This document shows positions 56,309 through 64,000 of a DNA stretch of 64,000 nt, one piece after another. The notes beneath the pieces are model-generated. The model had not been told where the DNA came from and did no database searches. It saw nothing but the letters and a program-made list of their open reading frames with translations. Within the stretch, counting starts at the first letter, position 1. Every line of letters starts with the position of its first letter. This DNA comes from Amycolatopsis bullii (GTDB taxonomy: Bacteria; Actinomycetota; Actinomycetes; Mycobacteriales; Pseudonocardiaceae), in assembly GCF_014654205.1 (NCBI RefSeq), contig NZ_BNAW01000025.1, forward strand, positions 1 through 64,000. Direction: 5' to 3'. Position numbers and translations under genes: made by a program.

Positions 56309-57134
56309 CCTGGGCTTCCGCCGACAGCTCCTGCCATTCGTCCCAGGTCGCGAGCCGGTCCGCGTACGCCTGCTGGATGATCGGGTAGAAGCCCTGGCCG
56401 AACAGCACCCGCAACGGCGGGTTCGGCGCGTCGACGACCTTGAGCAGGGCTTGGGCGGCCGCGGCAGGGTCGCCGGCCGGCTGCTTGCCCGCGACCTCCG
56501 CGAGCCCGCGGCGGATGCCGTCGTAGACCGGGTTCGGCTCGGACACGTGGCCGTTGGCGAGGGGGTTCGGGTTCTTGCCGTCGCGGGTGGCGTAGCCGCC
56601 CGGCTCGACGATCGTCACCTTGATGCCGAACTCGGCGACCTCCTTGGCCAGGGTTTCGCCCAGCGCTTCGATCGCCCAGCGGGACGCCTGGTACGCGCCG
56701 CCGAGCGGCATCGCGATGAGCCCCGCGGCCGACGACAGCTGGACGAAGTGGCCCGAGCCCTGCTCGCGCAGGACCGGCAACGCGGCCTGGATGACCCACA
56801 GCGGTCCGAACACGTTCGTCTCCAGCTGGGCGCGCAGTTCGGGCTCGGTCAGTTCTTCGATGGCGCCGATCTGCGCGTAGCCGGCGTTGTTCACGATGAC
56901 GTCCAGCCGCCCGAAGTGCTCGGCGGCCCGCTTCACGGTCTCGAAGACGGCGGCCTTGTCGGTCACGTCCATCTCCAGCGGAAGCACCGCGTCACCGTAG
57001 GTGGCGACGAGGTCGCCGAGGCTCTCGGTGGATCGCGCGGTGGCGACGACCCGGTCGCCGCGGCCGAGGGCCGCCTCGACGAAGCGACGGCCCAAGCCGC
57101 GCGACGAACCCGTGACGAACCAGACCTTGCTCAT
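56280..57134 (-). CDS. SDR family oxidoreductase with element-derived C-terminus
   Basis: 284 residues from ATG 57134 with GGGGAAGG upstream; an in-frame start 99 nt earlier is unlikely. TGSSRGLG binds cofactor, NNAGYAQ follows, and the active site is Ser in SSAAG and YxxxR (YQASR), where the usual Lys is Arg: an unusual change that may impair catalysis. The last residues GGKTVGADR and the stop come from repeat copy C. Oxidises or reduces an unknown substrate. It stands alone. Confidence 0.86.
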   Translation of the reverse strand: MSKVWFVTGSSRGLGRRFVEAALGRGDRVVATARSTESLGDLVATYGDAVLPLEMDVTDKAAVFETVKRAAEHFGRLDVIVNNAGYAQIGAIEELTEPELRAQLETNVFGPLWVIQAALPVLREQGSGHFVQLSSAAGLIAMPLGGAYQASRWAIEALGETLAKEVAEFGIKVTIVEPGGYATRDGKNPNPLANGHVSEPNPVYDGIRRGLAEVAGKQPAGDPAAAAQALLKVVDAPNPPLRVLFGQGFYPIIQQAYADRLATWDEWQELSAEAQGGKTVGADR

Positions 57135-57262
57135 GGACCTTCCCCGTTTCTCGTTGTTCCGGTGGCATCCGGTCGCCCATAGGACACCGGCGGCCGGAAG
57201 CCCGTGACAGCGCGGGATCGTGACGCCGGTCACCGTGGCGGAGACACCGCTAGGGTGCCGAG

Positions 57263-57541
57263 GTGACCGAGCGACTCTGGGTGGACGACCTGCGCCCGGC
57301 GCCGCCGGGGTGGACGTGGGCGAAGTCGAGCGCGGAGGCCATCGCCTTCCTGCGCGACGGCGAGTTCGCCGCCCTCTCCCTCGACCACGACCTCGGCGGC
57401 GAGGACACGACCCGCCCGGTCGTGCTCTGGCTGTGCGAGCACGACCGGTGGCCGGCGGAGGTGCGCGTCCACACGGCGAACCCGGTCGGCCGCGAATGGC
57501 TGACCGGGATGGCGCGGCGGTACGGACCCGGCGTGCGCTAG
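57263..57541 (+). CDS. Cyclic-phosphate-processing receiver (cREC) domain protein
   Basis: 92 residues from GTG 57263, 6 nt after TAGGGT. The family pattern is LWVDDLRPAPPGWTWAKS with D8 and D9, then SLDHDLGGED (D41, H42, D43) and VHTANPVG (H70, N73), typical of the cREC family: receiver-like domains proposed to handle cyclic nucleotide-type phosphates, often in defence clusters. Here it is a solitary gene. Its stop shares CTAG with that of the convergent regulator. Confidence 0.78.
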   Translation: MTERLWVDDLRPAPPGWTWAKSSAEAIAFLRDGEFAALSLDHDLGGEDTTRPVVLWLCEHDRWPAEVRVHTANPVGREWLTGMARRYGPGVR

Positions 57542-58761
57542 CGCGGCGCCGGCAGGTGGGTCGCCTCCGGGAAGAGGTTCAGCGCCCGCAACGCCGCGCC
57601 CAGCTCGGCGATGTCCGCCGGGTTCGTCAGCGACCGGCCCAGTTCCTCCGTGATCCGCTTCAGGCGGTGGCGGATCGTGTTGGGGTGGCAGAACATCCGC
57701 TCCGACGTCAGCTTCGTCGAACCCTGGCAGTCGAACCACGCGCGCAGCGTCAGCAGGAGTACGTTGCGGTCGTCGCCCGGGAGGTCCAGGATCGGCTGGA
57801 GCACGTGGTGGGCCAGCTGCACCGAGGCTTCCGGGGCGCTGGCCACCAGCCCGGCCAGCGGCGACTCGGTGAACTGCACCAGCCCCGGCGTCCCCGGCGT
57901 CATGCTCGACAGCGCCACCCGCGCCAGGTGCAGCGCGCGGGCGGTGTTGCCGAGGCCGGTGAACACCGGGCTCATCCCGATCCGGCCCACCGGGTGCTCG
58001 CGGACCAGGGAGACGATCGTCGAAGCCGCGGTGGGGTCACGCAGGGAAACCACGCCGACCTGCAGGTCCGGGGTGAGCCGCCAGGCCGACGCGTGCCGCA
58101 GCGCGCGCAACCGGGCCTCGATCTGCGGCAGCGGCTCCTGGCCCAGCCGCGGGGTTTCCGCGGCCACCACGACGAACGTGCCGTCCGGGGCCAGGTCGAG
58201 CACACCGGCGATGTCCCACAGCGTGCCCTCGGTCGCGGCGCCGCCCGCGAACAGCGCCTCCACCAGCGCCGAACGCCGGTTCTGGTGCGCCACCATGACC
58301 TCCGCCGTCGTGTCGCGGTAGGCCGTCGTGAGTGCCTCGGCGAGGTCGTCGATCAGGGCCCAGATCGCGGTCGTCGCGGCGACCAGCGCGGCGAGGTCGT
58401 CGCGCCGGGTGGTCAGTTCCACGAACCGGTGCCACACCTCGGTCAGCCCGATCCGGTAGGCCCGCAGCAGCTCCGGCAGCGGCGCGCCCTGCAGGGCCCG
58501 CGCCCGGCCGGTCGCGCGGGCCTGGGACAGGTCGGGGACGTCCGAGCCGCGCAGCGTGCGCATCACGTGCTCGAGGTTGGCGCGCACCGAGTTCCGGAGT
58601 TCGGCGTGCGTGACGAACCGGGCGTCGGCGTAAACCGGCATTTCGGCGCGGATCTGCCGCACGGTGCTGTCGATCAGCTCCGGCAGCTGCCGCTCGACCT
58701 CGGCGGCCAGCGAGGCGACCTGGGACGCGCGCCCGTCGGACAGAAGCGCCTGGTAGTGCAT
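57538..58761 (-). CDS. PucR/CdaR-type helix-turn-helix regulator
   Basis: 407 residues from ATG 58761, 7 nt after GGAGG; a start 48 nt upstream lacks a site. The middle has a GGDEF-like degenerate region (about 165-310), and the C-terminal HTH_30 domain is clear: LLLTLRAWFDCQGS, then HPNTIRHRLKRITEELGRSL. Regulators of this type activate catabolic genes in response to metabolites. It is not divergent from an obvious target; the molybdenum hydroxylase operon is the next gene upstream, on the same strand, behind two hairpins. Confidence 0.86.
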   Translation of the reverse strand: MHYQALLSDGRASQVASLAAEVERQLPELIDSTVRQIRAEMPVYADARFVTHAELRNSVRANLEHVMRTLRGSDVPDLSQARATGRARALQGAPLPELLRAYRIGLTEVWHRFVELTTRRDDLAALVAATTAIWALIDDLAEALTTAYRDTTAEVMVAHQNRRSALVEALFAGGAATEGTLWDIAGVLDLAPDGTFVVVAAETPRLGQEPLPQIEARLRALRHASAWRLTPDLQVGVVSLRDPTAASTIVSLVREHPVGRIGMSPVFTGLGNTARALHLARVALSSMTPGTPGLVQFTESPLAGLVASAPEASVQLAHHVLQPILDLPGDDRNVLLLTLRAWFDCQGSTKLTSERMFCHPNTIRHRLKRITEELGRSLTNPADIAELGAALRALNLFPEATHLPAPR

Positions 58762-58861
58762 GGGTGGCCTCCGGTCCCCGACCTCTTCGTCGAGGCCCGA
58801 GACCGACATCTAACCCGAACGAGGCCTCCACGTTCGGGTGAACTTGCTACAAGAACCGCGA

Positions 58862-58892
58862 ATGCGGAGGTTCTTTTGTGGAGCCTCCGCAT
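58862..58892. terminator. Hairpin between PucR and the exported molybdenum hydroxylase
   Basis: ATGCGGAGG at 58862-58870 pairs with CCTCCGCAT at 58884-58892 around a 13-nt loop that contains TTCTTTTGT. It lies after the leftward molybdenum hydroxylase genes and before pucR on the same strand. Confidence 0.6.
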
Positions 58893-58900
58893 CCGCAGGA

Positions 58901-58924
58901 GGGCGCTTTCACGTGAAAGTGCCC
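58901..58924 (-). terminator. GGGC/GCCC hairpin with CACGTG centre
   Basis: GGGCGCTTTCAC at 58901-58912 pairs with GTGAAAGTGCCC at 58913-58924 with one mismatch and no loop beyond the CACGTG centre. It is 5 nt past the stop of the leftward [2Fe-2S] gene. Similar to the hairpin at 8462-8488. Confidence 0.7.
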
Positions 58925-58929
58925 TCTGG

Positions 58930-59388
58930 TCAGGCCATCTTGGCGGCCGCGCTCTTGATCGCCTCCCGGATCCGGAAGTAGGTCCCGCAGCGGCAGACGT
59001 TCTGGATGGCGTCGATGTCGGCGTCCGTCGGGTTCTTCGTCTTCTTCAGCAACGCGACCGCCGCCATGATCTGGCCGGGCTGGCAGTAGCCGCACTGGGC
59101 GACGTCCTGCTCGAGCCAGGCCTCCTGGACCGGGTGCAGCTCGTCGCCGGCGGCCAGCCCCTCGATCGTGGTGACTTCGCGCCCGGCGCACTCCGACACC
59201 GGCGTGACGCACGGGTTGAACGCCTCGCCGTCGAGGTGGCTGGTGCAGGCCTTGCAGACGTTGATGCCGCAGCCGTACTTCGGCCCGCGGACCTTGAGCT
59301 TGTCGCGCAGCGCCCACAGCATCGGCAGGTCGGCGGGCGCGTCGACGGTGACGGTCTTCCCGTTCACCACGAAGGTGTAGTTCGGCAT
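58930..59388 (-). CDS. [2Fe-2S] subunit of a molybdenum hydroxylase (IorA-like)
   Basis: 152 residues from ATG 59388. It has the plant-type cluster CGINVCKACTSHLDG...C and the second motif CGYCQPGQIM with CRCGTYFRI, as in isoquinoline 1-oxidoreductase alpha-like subunits. It is 8 nt downstream of the large subunit gene, so the pair forms one operon with no FAD subunit; such enzymes donate electrons to the respiratory chain. No Tat signal of its own; it is presumably exported with the large subunit. Confidence 0.93.
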   Translation of the reverse strand: MPNYTFVVNGKTVTVDAPADLPMLWALRDKLKVRGPKYGCGINVCKACTSHLDGEAFNPCVTPVSECAGREVTTIEGLAAGDELHPVQEAWLEQDVAQCGYCQPGQIMAAVALLKKTKNPTDADIDAIQNVCRCGTYFRIREAIKSAAAKMA

Positions 59389-59396
59389 GGTTCTCC

Positions 59397-61634
59397 TCAG
59401 CGCGGGAACGGGTCGAAGTCGACCGGGAAGGTGATCGGGAAGCTGCGGGGCTTGATCCCGGTCGCCCGGGCGTAGGCGTTGGCGATCGCGCCGACCGGCG
59501 CCGGCAAGCCGAGCTCGCCCGCGCCACCGATGTCGTCGCCGGTCGCGGGCATCACGTGCACGGTGACGTCGGTCGGCGAGTTCTTCTGCCGCGCGTAGTG
59601 GAACTGCGAGTAGCTGCCCTCCAGCGGCAGGCCCTTGTCGATGTGCAGGCCCGCCGTGAGCGTCGTCGAGATCGCGTCGGTCAGGCCGCCGAGCATCTGC
59701 GCCTGGATGCCACGCGGGTTCACCGGCTTGCCGACGTCGACCGCGATGGTCGCCTTCGTGACGCGCGGGTGCTTCGGGTCGCGCGCGTCGATTTCGACCA
59801 GGCAGGCGGTGTAGGACTTGTACTCGCCGTGCACCGCGATCCCCTGCGCGCACCCGGCGGGCATCTTCTTGCCCCATTCGCCGAGTTCGGCGACCTTGTC
59901 GAGCACCGCGCGCTGACGCGGTTCCTTGATGAACTCGCGGCGGAAGGCCACCGGGTCCTTGCCCAGCTTCGCGGCGATCTCGTCGACCATGATCTCTTCG
60001 GCGCCCCGGGTGTTCGCCGAGTAGACCGACCGCCACGCCGAGGTGTGGAACTTCAGCGGCACCTCGTTGAGCAGCTGCGTGGTGACGCCGAAGTTGTACG
60101 GCGACTTGACCGTCAGCAGGAACACCGTCTGCGCGAAGCTGAGGTTGCCGCCGACGGGCAGCTTCGCGGCGAACGCGGTGAGGATCTCGCCGAGCCCGTG
60201 GCTCCAGTCGGTTTCGACGCTCGCGACGCGGTGTTCGAACGTCAGCACCTGCCCGAGCGCGAAGGTCGCGCGGATCCGGTGGTAGCTCGCCGCGCGCGCC
60301 CGGCCGTGGCGCATGTCGTCGATCCGGCTCCACATCAGCCGGACAGGCTTCTTCATCGCCTTCGAGATGTGCGCGGCTTCGAGCGCGGCGTCGAAGAACA
60401 GCCGCCGCCCGAAGGACCCACCGCCCTGCTGGACGTGCACGGTGACCTTGTTTTCCGGCAGGCCCAGCTCCTGCGCGATGGTCTGCTTCGCCACGATCGG
60501 CGACTTCAGCCCGGCCCAGATGGTCGCGCTGTCCTCGCGGACGTCGGCGACGGCGGAGTTCGACTCCATCGGCGCGTGGCTGGCGAAGGCGAAGTCGAAC
60601 TCGCCGTCGACGTACTGCGTCAGCAGCGGCGGCACCACGAACGGCAGCGCGGCGGCCCGCAGCTTCTTCTTGATCGTCTCGTTGTCCTCGCCGTCGACCG
60701 TGCCCGGGCCCCACGTGACGTCGAGGGCGTTCTTGCCGTCGAGGGCCTGCCCGAAGGTCTCGGCCATCACCGCGACCCCGGTCGGCACGACGGCGATGTC
60801 GAGGATCCCCGGCATGGCGCGGACGGCGGCTTCGTTGTTGATCTTCTGCACCGTGCCGTTGATGGTCGGCGGGCGCCGGACCATCACCGGATTCGCGCCG
60901 GGGACGTCGAGGTCGAGCGTGTAGACCTGCTTGCCGGTGACCATCGCGCGGGCGTCCTGGCGCGAGGTCGGCGTCCCGACGAGCGTGTGCGCGGACTCGG
61001 CTTTCGGCGCGACGGCCCCGGTGGTCAGGTCCGTGCGCGACGCCGGCCCGGCGAGGGTGCCGTAGGAGGCGCTGCGGCCGTCGGGAGCCCACACCGCACC
61101 GTCGCGTGTGGACAGTCGTGAGGCGTCGGTCCCCCACTGCGCCCCGGCCGCGGCGACCATCCGGGCGCGCGCGGTCGCCGCGGTGGCCCGCACCGGGTCG
61201 TAGAGCGAGCGCATCGTGTTGGACCCGCCGGTGAGCTGGTTGAACAACAGCTCGGTGCGGGCGTCGGAGAGCACGACGTCGACCCGGTCGAGCGGCAGGT
61301 CCAGCTCTTCGGCGACGAGCATCGCGGTCGCCGTCGTGATGCCCTGGCCGACTTCGGCGCGGGGCAGCTGCAGCCGCGCCCGGCCGGCGGCGGTCAGCTC
61401 GAGCACGAGCATCCCGGCGGTCGGCGCGCACGACAGCGTCAGGACGTCCCCGAGGTCGAGGATCTCCGCCGGCTGCGGCAGGGTCGGGACGACGGCCTCG
61501 GCGCGGCCCGGGGCCACGGCGTCGGCGGTGAGCTTCGTGGCGACGGTGAGCGTGGGCGCGGCGACCAGGTAGGTCAGGAAGCGGCGGCGGCCGACCTGCC
61601 CGGGCTCCGGCTGTTCGGTGGTGGGACTGGCCAT
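59397..61634 (-). CDS. Molybdopterin-binding subunit of a Tat-exported molybdenum hydroxylase (IorB-like)
   Basis: 745 residues from ATG 61634. An N-terminal twin-arginine signal VGRRRFLTYLVAAPTLTVA (residues about 14-35) predicts folded export. The body shows QGGGSFGRR, SAWRSVYSANTRGAEEIMVDE and GGAGELGLPAP, with the probable catalytic Glu in the last. The order large-small subunit, no FAD gene, is that of IorAB/periplasmic aldehyde dehydrogenases. Substrate unknown, an aldehyde or N-heterocycle. Confidence 0.93.
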   Translation of the reverse strand: MASPTTEQPEPGQVGRRRFLTYLVAAPTLTVATKLTADAVAPGRAEAVVPTLPQPAEILDLGDVLTLSCAPTAGMLVLELTAAGRARLQLPRAEVGQGITTATAMLVAEELDLPLDRVDVVLSDARTELLFNQLTGGSNTMRSLYDPVRATAATARARMVAAAGAQWGTDASRLSTRDGAVWAPDGRSASYGTLAGPASRTDLTTGAVAPKAESAHTLVGTPTSRQDARAMVTGKQVYTLDLDVPGANPVMVRRPPTINGTVQKINNEAAVRAMPGILDIAVVPTGVAVMAETFGQALDGKNALDVTWGPGTVDGEDNETIKKKLRAAALPFVVPPLLTQYVDGEFDFAFASHAPMESNSAVADVREDSATIWAGLKSPIVAKQTIAQELGLPENKVTVHVQQGGGSFGRRLFFDAALEAAHISKAMKKPVRLMWSRIDDMRHGRARAASYHRIRATFALGQVLTFEHRVASVETDWSHGLGEILTAFAAKLPVGGNLSFAQTVFLLTVKSPYNFGVTTQLLNEVPLKFHTSAWRSVYSANTRGAEEIMVDEIAAKLGKDPVAFRREFIKEPRQRAVLDKVAELGEWGKKMPAGCAQGIAVHGEYKSYTACLVEIDARDPKHPRVTKATIAVDVGKPVNPRGIQAQMLGGLTDAISTTLTAGLHIDKGLPLEGSYSQFHYARQKNSPTDVTVHVMPATGDDIGGAGELGLPAPVGAIANAYARATGIKPRSFPITFPVDFDPFPR

Positions 61635-61685
61635 CGGGAATCCCTTGCTGGGTGGTGGCGGGGTGCGCGCCACGCTAAGGACCCC

Positions 61686-61700
61686 TTGACACGGCGTCAA
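61686..61700. promoter_or_regulatory. Palindrome in the promoter of the exported molybdenum hydroxylase
   Basis: TTGAC-N5-GTCAA at 61686-61700, about 55 nt upstream of the large subunit start. Arms and spacing resemble MerR-type sites between distant promoter elements, but no MerR gene is beside it. Confidence 0.45.
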
Positions 61701-61798
61701 CGCGCAGTAGTCGAGTTCGCCCATCTCTGTGACGAGATGACAGCGGAAGCGGCCGAATGTGTGCGCCGCCACAGCGCCGGACGGCACAACGGGGTGGT

Positions 61799-62350
61799 TC
61801 AGCCGGTCCCGCGGGCCCGCCGGGCCTCGATCAGGTCCTCACGGGCGCGGGCGACGCGGGAGCGGACGGTGCCGACCGGGCAGCCGCAGACGTCGGCCGC
61901 CTCGGCGTAGGACAGCCCGAGCACCTGGGTCAGCACGAGCACTTCACGCCGGTCCGGTTCCAGCCCGTCGAGCAGCAGGCGCAGCTCGACGAGGTCCTCG
62001 AACCCGGCGCCCGGATCGCGGGTGCGCTCGGCGGCGGCTTCCCAGTCGGTGTCGGCGATCTTGGGCCGTGCCCCGGCGGCCCGGATCTGGTCGACGACGA
62101 CCCGGCGGGCGATCGACAGCAGCCACGTCCGCGACGACGAGCGGCCGGCGAAGCGGCGAAGGCTGCCGAAGGCGCGAAGGTAGGTTTCCTGCGTCAGGTC
62201 GTCGGCCGCGGCGGTGTCCGTGAGGTGGGCGAGGAAGCGCCAGACGTCGGCTTGAGTGGCCCGGACCCACGCCTCCAGCGCGCGCCGGTCGCCGCGGCCC
62301 GCGGAAAGAGCGAGGGCCGTGACACGGTCGTCGTCCTCACGGTGAGTCAT
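61799..62350 (-). CDS. ECF RNA polymerase sigma factor
   Basis: 183 residues from ATG 62350. Region 2 includes DLTQETYLRAFGSLRRF and TWLLSIARRVVVDQIR; region 4 includes LSYAEAADVCGCPVGTVRSRV (in part). No region 1 or 3, as in group IV sigma factors. It is divergent from an anti-sigma gene, and a matching -35/-10 lies in the gap. The stimulus is unknown; the zinc finger of the anti-sigma factor hints at redox or metal stress. Confidence 0.93.
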   Translation of the reverse strand: MTHREDDDRVTALALSAGRGDRRALEAWVRATQADVWRFLAHLTDTAAADDLTQETYLRAFGSLRRFAGRSSSRTWLLSIARRVVVDQIRAAGARPKIADTDWEAAAERTRDPGAGFEDLVELRLLLDGLEPDRREVLVLTQVLGLSYAEAADVCGCPVGTVRSRVARAREDLIEARRARGTG

Positions 62351-62355
62351 GGATC

Positions 62356-62381
62356 GGAAACATACAGCGGCGCGAAGCGTC
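62356..62381 (+). promoter_or_regulatory. Candidate ECF promoter of the anti-sigma gene
   Basis: GGAAAC at 62356-62361, 16-nt spacer, CGTC at 62378-62381. The layout is that of ECF promoters (AAC core in the -35, CGTC in the -10), located between the sigma gene and the anti-sigma gene it would activate. Confidence 0.6.
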
Positions 62382-62460
62382 TCCGTCGAGGGTGGTGGCG
62401 GGGAGGAAGGCGGAGGCAGTGACGGGGAACTTCCCGGATCCGCCGTCCGACTACTGGAGC

Positions 62461-63147
62461 ATGAGGTGCGAGGACTGCCGTGAAGCTTTGTCGGCCCGTC
62501 TGGACGGCGAGGCCGAGCCGGCGTCCCCCGACGCGCACCTGGCGTCGTGTGCGGAGTGCCGCGAGTGGTTCGCGGGCGCGGAACGGCTGCGGCGCACGAT
62601 GCTCCTGCGCCCGGCCCCGCCGGTGCCGGACCTGACCGCGGCGATCCTGGAGCGCACGCCGGCGCCGTCGGGCGAGCGCTGGGGACGGCGGATCGCGCTG
62701 GCGGTGGTGGCCATCGCCCAGCTGGGGCTCGCGTTCGCCGAGCTGCTCGGAACCACCCACGGCGGCGTCCACCTCGGCCACGAAAGCAGCGCGTGGAACC
62801 TCGCGGTGGGCATCGGCCTGCTGACGGCGGCCCTCCTCCCCCGGACGGCGGCCGGCCAGCTGCCGCTGCTGACGGGGTTCGTCGGGGTGCTGCTGGTGCT
62901 GTCGGCGGGCGACCTGGCGGCGGGCCGGGTGACGCTGTCCCGGCTGTCGACGCACCTGCTCGTGGTGCTCGGCTTGGCGTTGCTGTACGCGGTGCACCGG
63001 GCGCACCGGGACCACGGCACCCCGCTCCCGGCCACCACCACCGGCGAAGGCGCCACCACGTCGGAGTCCACAGTGGACACTCCGGCGACCGGACGGCCGC
63101 GGCCCCGCCTCTTCCGGAAGCAGGCGCACGTCCGGCACGCGGCTTGA
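62461..63147 (+). CDS. Zinc-finger anti-sigma factor, membrane-bound
   Basis: 228 residues from ATG 62461 with TGGAG upstream; the longer frame from 62392 is rejected. The zf-HC2/ZAS motif is MRCEDCREALSARLDGE...H-x3-C-x2-C (HLASCAEC). About four membrane helices follow (residues 75-165), then a Thr/Pro-rich tail. It would hold the divergent sigma factor inactive at the membrane. The DNA gap between them carries an ECF-type promoter. Confidence 0.9.
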   Translation: MRCEDCREALSARLDGEAEPASPDAHLASCAECREWFAGAERLRRTMLLRPAPPVPDLTAAILERTPAPSGERWGRRIALAVVAIAQLGLAFAELLGTTHGGVHLGHESSAWNLAVGIGLLTAALLPRTAAGQLPLLTGFVGVLLVLSAGDLAAGRVTLSRLSTHLLVVLGLALLYAVHRAHRDHGTPLPATTTGEGATTSESTVDTPATGRPRPRLFRKQAHVRHAA

Positions 63148-63169
63148 CGTATAGGGCGTTACACGAAGA

Positions 63170-63910
63170 TCAGGCGAACTTCGTCTTCGGGCGCTCCTGC
63201 CGCACTCCGTCGACGTACACGTCCACTTTCTCGTCGAGGAACGCCACCAGTCCCGCGGCGCGGATGCTCTCGGGCAGCGGCGTCGGGTAGCTCCACGCGA
63301 GGTCTTCGTGCCCGGCCACATCGAAGTGCTCGGCGGCGCCCTTGTACGGGCAGTGCGTCACCACGTCGATCTTCGACAGCAGGTCCATCCGGACGTCCAC
63401 GCGGGGCAGGTAGTAGCGGGTCGGCAGGCCGGTCTCGAACAGCAGGTGCGGCCGCACCGAATCGGCGACCGTGACGCCGTCGACCTCGATCCGCACGTGC
63501 CGGGAACTCGGCAGCACGTCGACGCGCACCCCGGGATCGCGCGGGTGCGTGAAGATCTGCTCGTCCTCTTCGAACCAGTCGAAGGCGCCGAACTCGAACC
63601 GGACGTGGCCGCGCAGCTCTTCGATCGGCGAATCCGGGTACTCCAGCGCGCCGTCCACCGCCTCGGCTCCGGCACCCTTTATCGTCGACAGAACAGCTTC
63701 TCCGCGGCTCGGCGAGTGCGCCGTCCGGCCGGAGGGGGTGAGAACACCGCTCACGACGTCCGCGCGCGGGATGTAGTACGTGGGGTAGTACGGAACTTCC
63801 CACACCAGGAGGGGGTGCACCGTGTCCGCGACGACCTGCCCGCCGAGGAACACCCGCACCCGCTTCGCGCCCTGTGCCACGCGGACCCGGCCGCGTCCCG
63901 GAGTGCTCAT
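63170..63910 (-). CDS. DUF427 family protein (two domains)
   Basis: 246 residues from ATG 63910. Two DUF427-type beta-tent domains: first around VRVFLGGQVVADTVHPLLVWE and second around VRIEVDGVTVADSVRPHLLFE (short parts quoted), with the conserved HCPYKG motif near residue 190. DUF427 proteins are common in actinobacteria and of unknown function. Its stop lies 23 nt from that of the anti-sigma gene. The 90 nt upstream to the window edge hold only its promoter region. Confidence 0.88.
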   Translation of the reverse strand: MSTPGRGRVRVAQGAKRVRVFLGGQVVADTVHPLLVWEVPYYPTYYIPRADVVSGVLTPSGRTAHSPSRGEAVLSTIKGAGAEAVDGALEYPDSPIEELRGHVRFEFGAFDWFEEDEQIFTHPRDPGVRVDVLPSSRHVRIEVDGVTVADSVRPHLLFETGLPTRYYLPRVDVRMDLLSKIDVVTHCPYKGAAEHFDVAGHEDLAWSYPTPLPESIRAAGLVAFLDEKVDVYVDGVRQERPKTKFA

Positions 63911-64000
63911 GCTCCGCTCAACGGGCCGCGAAGTGCGGGTATTCCGGCACGTCCGGCACGGGAACGGCTAGCGTGGCAGGCAGCACGAGGACGACAGGAG

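Noticed and set aside
58901..58924. CACGTG-centred palindrome as a regulator binding site
   Set aside because: It lies directly after a stop codon and resembles the post-operon hairpin at 8462-8488, so a terminator is the simpler reading.

Overview
The window is very GC-rich actinobacterial chromosome with many GTG starts, 4-nt start/stop overlaps and strong codon bias. The gene content (actinobacterial cytochrome b with a PDWY motif, Ddn-type and F420-type enzymes, a DUF664/DinB protein, an ECF sigma factor next to a zinc-finger anti-sigma factor, two molybdenum hydroxylases) fits Pseudonocardiaceae, most likely an Amycolatopsis-like organism. That placement is inference from gene style, not from a database match. 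I see no rRNA, tRNA, CRISPR array, prophage, intact insertion sequence or large biosynthetic cluster. The region reads as accessory and stress/redox metabolism chromosome with short operons and many regulators.

Layout. 0-2.5 kb: the tail of cytochrome c oxidase subunit I with two small genes, a short-chain dehydrogenase, and an Hsp20 gene behind two copies of a RheA-type operator. 2.7-8.5 kb: a stress-signalling block with a GAF-like/PP2C phosphatase, a MarR regulator, then a tightly overlapped stressosome operon (RsbR, RsbS, RsbT, an RsbT-RsbX-type fusion, and an RsbU-type phosphatase) with no RsbV, RsbW or sigma factor beside it. 8.5-13.2 kb: hydrolase, zinc alcohol dehydrogenase with a companion gene, and a stand-alone cytochrome bc1 cytochrome b. 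13.2-16.5 kb: a short inositol/methylmalonate-semialdehyde cluster. 17.2-23.5 kb: TetR plus a three-subunit molybdenum hydroxylase controlled by a twin operator, then an esterase-fold protein without a normal nucleophile motif. 23.9-29.2 kb: orphan histidine kinase and small hypothetical genes. 29.4-31.7 kb: an 8-bp tandem repeat followed by a MarR-ABC exporter operon. 31.7-40.6 kb: a bifunctional penicillin-binding protein, a Ddn-family protein, an extra SSB, a PhoU-like remnant, pirin, a PLP decarboxylase with a hydrolase, and a PAP2 phosphatase. 40.7-43.3 kb: response regulator, histidine kinase and lipoprotein. 43.3-47.8 kb: SoxR and its divergent flavin reductase, DinB, twin acidic proteins and an SDR. 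47.8-54.4 kb: RecQ with a DNA-damage-type promoter, adenosine deaminase-like protein, MoxR-VWA pair and an aldo/keto reductase. 54.5-58.8 kb: TetR with an LLM oxidoreductase, an SDR, a cREC protein and a PucR regulator. 58.9-64 kb: a Tat-exported two-subunit molybdenum hydroxylase, a divergent ECF sigma/anti-sigma pair, and a DUF427 protein.

Three things cut across the genes. (1) A dispersed element of about 58 bp occurs three times (2617-2675, 54384-54441, 56250-56308). Each copy carries a match to the LexA-independent RecA-NDp/PafBC promoter pattern followed closely by a G5CGC5 palindrome; one copy forms the 3' end of a gene. (2) At least ten genes start 6-7 nt after a TANNNT hexamer, which suggests leaderless mRNAs. 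(3) Six convergent gene pairs overlap by exactly 4 nt at a shared CTAG or CTAA. The first is the least explained structure in the window and the best candidate for something undescribed.
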